Positions 24,740-28,030 of a stretch of DNA of 28,030 nucleotides are shown here, piece by piece. The DNA is from a virus: IMG/VR virus record IMGVR_UViG_3300042541_001076, positions 1 through 28,030 of that record; one strand, written 5' to 3'. The notes under the pieces were generated by a model. That model saw only the letters and a list, made by a program, of their open reading frames with translations. It ran no database searches and had not been told where the DNA came from. How positions within the stretch are numbered: position 1 is the first letter of the stretch; each line of letters opens with the position of its first letter. The position numbers were made by a program, and so were the translations under genes.

Positions 24740-27154
24740 ATGATGTCATTAAAGATAAAAAAAAGAGGGGGTGACGAGGTGTCGTTTAACCCCCAAAAAA
24801 TATACAGTCGAGTAAAAAGAGCTGCTAAAGGGTTAAACGTTAATGCTGATGAGGTATTCATTAAGGTGATTACTTCTGTTCCGACTGAAGGTGTGATTAC
24901 CACAAAAGAGTTAGATAAATTGGTTTACGAGATTGCTGCGGCTTATACCGGTAGTCATCACGATTATTCAAGATTGGCTTCTTCGGTGGCTATTTCTGCG
25001 TATCATAAAGAAACTGACGAAAGTTTCTGTAATACTATGAAACGTTTACACGAGGATGGAGTTATTAATGACATATTAATTGATACTATTAACGAATATG
25101 GTTGGGGGGATATTGATTCTGTAATAAATCACGAGAATGATTACAATTTTGATTATTTTGCGTGGAAATCATTACAGGAAATGTATTTGTTGAAGACTCC
25201 ACAAGGTGTTGTTGTTGAAAGACCGCAACATATGTATATGAGAGTTGCTTTATGGGTTACTAAATCATTTGAAGAGGCGGTTGAATACTACAATTCGTTA
25301 TCAAATCAACTTATCTCTCCGGCAACCCCAATTATGATTAATGCGGGAACTAAAACACCTCAATTAGCGTCCTGTGTGTTGAAATACAATAACGGGGATT
25401 CAAGACAAGGTTTATTAGACACCTTTAATGATATTTCAACGTATTCATCAGATGCTGCAGGTATTGGATTATGTATGTCTAACATTCGTAGTAAAGAGAG
25501 TCGTATTAACTCATCAGGTGGATTTGCCGGTGGTTTATTGAAATACCTAAAGATTGTTAACGAAGGACTGAGATTCTTTAATCAACAAGGTAGAAGACCG
25601 GGTAGCGCCGCCATCTACATAGAACCTTGGCATAAAGACATTATGGACTTACTTGAAATCAAAAAGAATACAGGTGCTGAGGAGTTGAGAGCAAAAGATT
25701 TGTTTACGTCAATTTGGTTACCGGACAACTTTATGAACGCGGTTAAGAACAATGATGATTGGTACTTATTCTGCCCTAACGACATTGTTAAAGCGGGTAT
25801 TAAACCATTACAAGAGGCTTACGGTGATGAGTATGAATCAAACTACAACAAAGCGGTTGAACTTGGTTTAGGTAAGAAAGTGAAAGCTCAGACAATTTGG
25901 AATAAAATTATTGAATCTCAGGTTGAAACCGGAGTTCCTTACTTATGTTCTAAAGATAGTGCAAACAGAAAAACAAACCATCAAAACATTGGGGTGATTA
26001 AACAATCTAACCTATGTAATGAGATTTACCAATATACTGATGAAAACACCACAGCAATCTGTACATTATCATCTATGGTATTGAAAAACTTTATTATTAA
26101 AGGTGAGTTTGATTTCAAGTTACTTTACAGTGAGGTTAGAAAGGTTGTTAGAGCACTTAACAAAGTTGTTGACATTAATAGTTACTCAACTGAACAAGGT
26201 AGAAAAGGTGGTTTAGAACAAAGAGCGATTGCGATTGGAACTCAAGGTCTTGCTGACGTATTCTTCTTAATGGATTATATCTTCACGACTGAAGAGGCAA
26301 AACAATTAAACAAAGAAATTTTTGAAACAATCTATTTTGCTGCAATCACCGAAAGTATGAACTTATGTAAAACAGGTGAATACAAACCATATAAATTCTT
26401 TAAAGGGTCACCAATGTCAAAAGGGATATTTCAATTTGATATGTGGGGATTAGATTACGAAGGATTAGGTAGAATGTGGGATTGGGACTCACTTAAATTA
26501 GAGGTGTCCAACCACGGGGTTTGTAACTCATTATTTACGGCTCAGATGCCGGTAGCATCTTCGGCTAAAATCACAGGTTCATTTGAAATGACAGAACCGG
26601 CTCACTCGGCATTATTTAATCGTCGTGTGGTTGGGGGAGAAATTTTAATTGTTAATAAATACTTAATTAACGATTTTGAAAAGTTAGGTGTTTGGTGTGA
26701 GGATTTAAAAAATGAAATCATAATGAATGAAGGTTCTGTTCAAAACATTAACTTTAATCATTATTTGGACACGGAAGATAAGAATTACAATAAAAAGGTA
26801 AAAAGAATTGAACATTTAATTCCTAAATATAGAACAATTTGGGAAATATCTCAAAGAGAACTTATTGATATGGCGGCTGACAGAGCACCATTTATTGACC
26901 AATCACAGTCGATGAATATCTATATGTCTGAACCAACATTATCAAAGATTTCATCATCTCACTTCCATTCTTGGGGTAAAGGATTAAAAACTCTTTGTTA
27001 CTATGTTAGAACAAAAGCAATATCAACCGGGGCAAAACATTTGGCAGTTGATATTACAAAAGTACAACAACCAAAGACTATTGAAAAACCAACGGTAGAT
27101 TTAACACAAAAACCTACTGACACAGAATTTGAGTGTTTTGGGTGTGGTTCTTAA
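24740..27154 (+). CDS. nrdA: Ribonucleotide reductase large subunit, class I
   Basis: The 804-residue protein (E. coli NrdA 761) converts ribonucleoside diphosphates to deoxy forms, feeding phage DNA synthesis. Residues about 3-95 are an ATP-cone (KIKKRGGDEVSFNPQKIYSR), the site of overall control by ATP and dATP. Catalytic residues are visible: C212 in LASCVLK, the thiyl site NLCNEI with N424, C426 and E428, and the second active-site cysteine C441 in AICTLSS. Two tyrosines for radical transfer are expected but were not placed. The C-terminus FECFGCGS gives the redox pair C799 and C802, used for re-reduction by thioredoxin or glutaredoxin. It starts 3 bases after nrdB and is closed by a terminator at 27179-27206. 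Identification is very strong. Confidence 0.96.
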   Translation: MMSLKIKKRGGDEVSFNPQKIYSRVKRAAKGLNVNADEVFIKVITSVPTEGVITTKELDKLVYEIAAAYTGSHHDYSRLASSVAISAYHKETDESFCNTMKRLHEDGVINDILIDTINEYGWGDIDSVINHENDYNFDYFAWKSLQEMYLLKTPQGVVVERPQHMYMRVALWVTKSFEEAVEYYNSLSNQLISPATPIMINAGTKTPQLASCVLKYNNGDSRQGLLDTFNDISTYSSDAAGIGLCMSNIRSKESRINSSGGFAGGLLKYLKIVNEGLRFFNQQGRRPGSAAIYIEPWHKDIMDLLEIKKNTGAEELRAKDLFTSIWLPDNFMNAVKNNDDWYLFCPNDIVKAGIKPLQEAYGDEYESNYNKAVELGLGKKVKAQTIWNKIIESQVETGVPYLCSKDSANRKTNHQNIGVIKQSNLCNEIYQYTDENTTAICTLSSMVLKNFIIKGEFDFKLLYSEVRKVVRALNKVVDINSYSTEQGRKGGLEQRAIAIGTQGLADVFFLMDYIFTTEEAKQLNKEIFETIYFAAITESMNLCKTGEYKPYKFFKGSPMSKGIFQFDMWGLDYEGLGRMWDWDSLKLEVSNHGVCNSLFTAQMPVASSAKITGSFEMTEPAHSALFNRRVVGGEILIVNKYLINDFEKLGVWCEDLKNEIIMNEGSVQNINFNHYLDTEDKNYNKKVKRIEHLIPKYRTIWEISQRELIDMAADRAPFIDQSQSMNIYMSEPTLSKISSSHFHSWGKGLKTLCYYVRTKAISTGAKHLAVDITKVQQPKTIEKPTVDLTQKPTDTEFECFGCGS

Positions 27155-27178
27155 TTAAATTAAAATAATTATAACAAT

Positions 27179-27206
27179 AATCACGACTTCGGTCGTGATT
27201 TTTTAT
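27179..27206 (+). terminator. Rho-independent terminator closing DNA metabolism block
   Basis: AATCACGAC (27179-27187) pairs with GTCGTGATT (27192-27200) around a stable TTCG tetraloop, and a T-run (27199-27204) then continues A/T-rich. It lies 24 bases after the nrdA stop codon. Confidence 0.93.
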
Positions 27207-27213
27207 TTTACTC

Positions 27214-27247
27214 TATTTATAAGAAATAATTACGACACTATATTTAT
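27214..27247 (+). promoter_or_regulatory. Two TATTTATA motifs upstream of gp25 gene
   Basis: TATTTATAAGAAATAA starts at 27214 and a second TATTTATA at 27241-27248. The first lies 38 bases and the second 11 bases before the gp25 ATG. Coming right after a terminator, the region should hold a promoter for the wedge genes. Confidence 0.42.
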
Positions 27248-27251
27248 AGTT

Positions 27252-27710
27252 ATGGCAGATGGAACAACATATGGTTTAACTTTTCCTTTCAGAGAATCTT
27301 TTGATGGGAAATACTTAGATTTATCAGATTATAATGACCAAGAGATTAGGTCTAACTTAATACACCTTTTATTAACAAGAAAAGGTAGTAGATATTATTT
27401 ACCGGATTTTGGGACAAGATTATATGAGTTTATTTTTGAACCATTAGATGGTCCAACATTTTCAGAAATAGAATCTGAAATACGAGAATCCGCGGGAAAC
27501 TATTTACCGGGGATAACAATAACTAACATTAGTGTCCAAGCCGCCTCAGAGGGTAGTGAAGATAAAGGTAGTTATATAAATGATAACGATGAGAGAATAT
27601 TTCGGGTACCAAATATGTCGAATAAAGAACATACAGCGAAAGTTAAGATTGATTACACCATCAACAATGATGTGTTTAATAGTAGTGACTTTGTAATTAT
27701 TAATATATAA
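27252..27710 (+). CDS. 25: Baseplate wedge protein (T4 gp25-like)
   Basis: The product from ATG 27252 has 152 residues, close to T4 gp25 (132). gp25 joins the sheath base to the wedge and triggers contraction; it belongs to the gp25/GPW family shared by contractile tails. The signature is SNLIHLLLTRKGSRYYLPDF followed by GTRLYEFIFEPLD, with the GxR..pdfG turn, then helix SEIESEIRESAGNYLPGITI and the closing strands KVKIDYTINN. The reading frame is open upstream to a GTG at 27195, but that codon lies inside the terminator stem, so 27252 is the better start. It ends 4 bases before the gp6-like start. Confidence 0.9.
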   Translation: MADGTTYGLTFPFRESFDGKYLDLSDYNDQEIRSNLIHLLLTRKGSRYYLPDFGTRLYEFIFEPLDGPTFSEIESEIRESAGNYLPGITITNISVQAASEGSEDKGSYINDNDERIFRVPNMSNKEHTAKVKIDYTINNDVFNSSDFVIINI

Positions 27711-27714
27711 AATT

Positions 27715-28030
27715 ATGGCAAACAAGAAAATTTCCTACACAACAAGGGATTTCCAATCAATCAGAACTGAGTTAATTAACTTCACTAAAACGTATTATCC
27801 GGACACGATTCAAAACTTCAATGACGCGTCTGTTTTTTCTGTATTATTAGATTTGAACGCTGCGGTAACGGATAACTTACAATTTAACATTGATAGAAGT
27901 ATTCAAGAGACAGTTCTTCAATATGCTCAACAAAGGTCGTCAGTTTTTAATATAGCAAAAACTTATGGATTAAAAGTTCCGGGTATGAGACCATCGGTTG
28001 CTTTAGTTGATTTTTCAATTACAGTTCCTG
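27715..28030 (+). CDS. 6: Baseplate wedge protein (T4 gp6-like), 3' end missing
   Basis: The frame starts at ATG 27715 and stays open to the window end, giving 105 complete codons. The N-terminal part reads MANKKISYTTRDFQSIRTEL, then FTKTYYPDTIQNFNDASVFS, VLLDLNAAVTDNLQFNIDRS and TYGLKVPGMRPSVALVDF. This is the start of gp6/GPJ-type wedge proteins, where 'Y..RDF.si...l' and 'D.l.ff..r...E......a...s....A..lGY.p.g..pA' are typical. In T4 gp6 (660 residues) forms the ring that holds the baseplate together. Position after gp25 follows T4 order (25 near 6). The remainder lies outside the window. Confidence 0.85.
   Translation, partial: MANKKISYTTRDFQSIRTELINFTKTYYPDTIQNFNDASVFSVLLDLNAAVTDNLQFNIDRSIQETVLQYAQQRSSVFNIAKTYGLKVPGMRPSVALVDFSITVP

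Noticed and set aside
27195-27251. Longer N-terminus for the gp25-like protein starting at GTG 27195
   Set aside because: The GTG lies within the 3' arm of the rho-independent terminator, and the extra residues (MIFYFTLFIRNNYDTIFIV) are untypical of gp25. ATG 27252 has a typical leader and family-like start.
1-28030. tRNA genes, CRISPR arrays, insertion sequences, integrase or attachment sites
   Set aside because: Gaps between genes are at most about 163 bases and show no cloverleaf, spaced repeats, transposase or recombinase motif.

Overview
The window is a continuous stretch of a T4-like contractile-tailed phage (myovirus) genome. Every recognisable gene lies on the + strand, and no gap between genes is longer than about 163 bases. 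The gene set is phage only: tail sheath, tail tube, tape measure, baseplate hub and wedge proteins, plus a gp32, UvsX, flap nuclease and DnaB-like helicase replication set and a class I ribonucleotide reductase pair. The DNA is AT-rich. None of the 18 visible start codons has a Shine-Dalgarno sequence; starts follow A/T-rich leaders instead. One clear promoter in front of gene 32 fits both a sigma70-like pattern and the TAnnTTTG pattern of Bacteroidota. Together these suggest a phage of a Bacteroidota (possibly flavobacterial) host. That is an inference, because the sequence contains no host gene.

Layout. Bases 1-10969 are tail genes: sheath (5'-truncated), a HAD-family phosphatase-like protein, tail tube, a gp26-like baseplate hub chaperone with an overlapping downstream frame, a 581-residue tape-measure candidate, a 1637-residue gp48/gp54-like tube-initiator protein, and a small gp53/LysM-like protein. 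A 2307-residue hub protein (10959-17882) follows. Two small genes of unknown function then lead to a strong terminator at 18813-18840. A promoter at 18850-18883 opens the DNA metabolism block: gp32 single-strand binding protein, UvsX recombinase, 5'-3' flap nuclease, an unknown 150-residue protein, replicative helicase, NrdB and NrdA. A UUCG-loop terminator (27179-27206) closes that block. Tail genes then resume with gp25 and the first part of gp6, both baseplate wedge proteins.

How the genes work together. The tail genes supply a contractile tail: the hub and tube initiator seed the tube, the tape measure sets its length, chaperones load it, and the sheath surrounds it. The replication block supplies DNA coating, strand exchange, primer and flap removal, unwinding and deoxynucleotide supply.

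The most notable observation is the gp26-like gene. Its stop codon is overlapped by a 57-codon open frame with no usual start codon. That frame encodes a conserved-looking small tail protein and is preceded by a U6-CGA slip sequence just upstream of the tape-measure gene. This matches the gpG/gpGT frameshift arrangement of other long-tailed phages. Other points of interest are a gp32 that has lost the cysteines of its zinc site, two outsized baseplate proteins, a HAD protein between sheath and tube, and a repeated TATTTAT-type motif upstream of late genes. I saw no tRNA, CRISPR array, insertion sequence or integrase.
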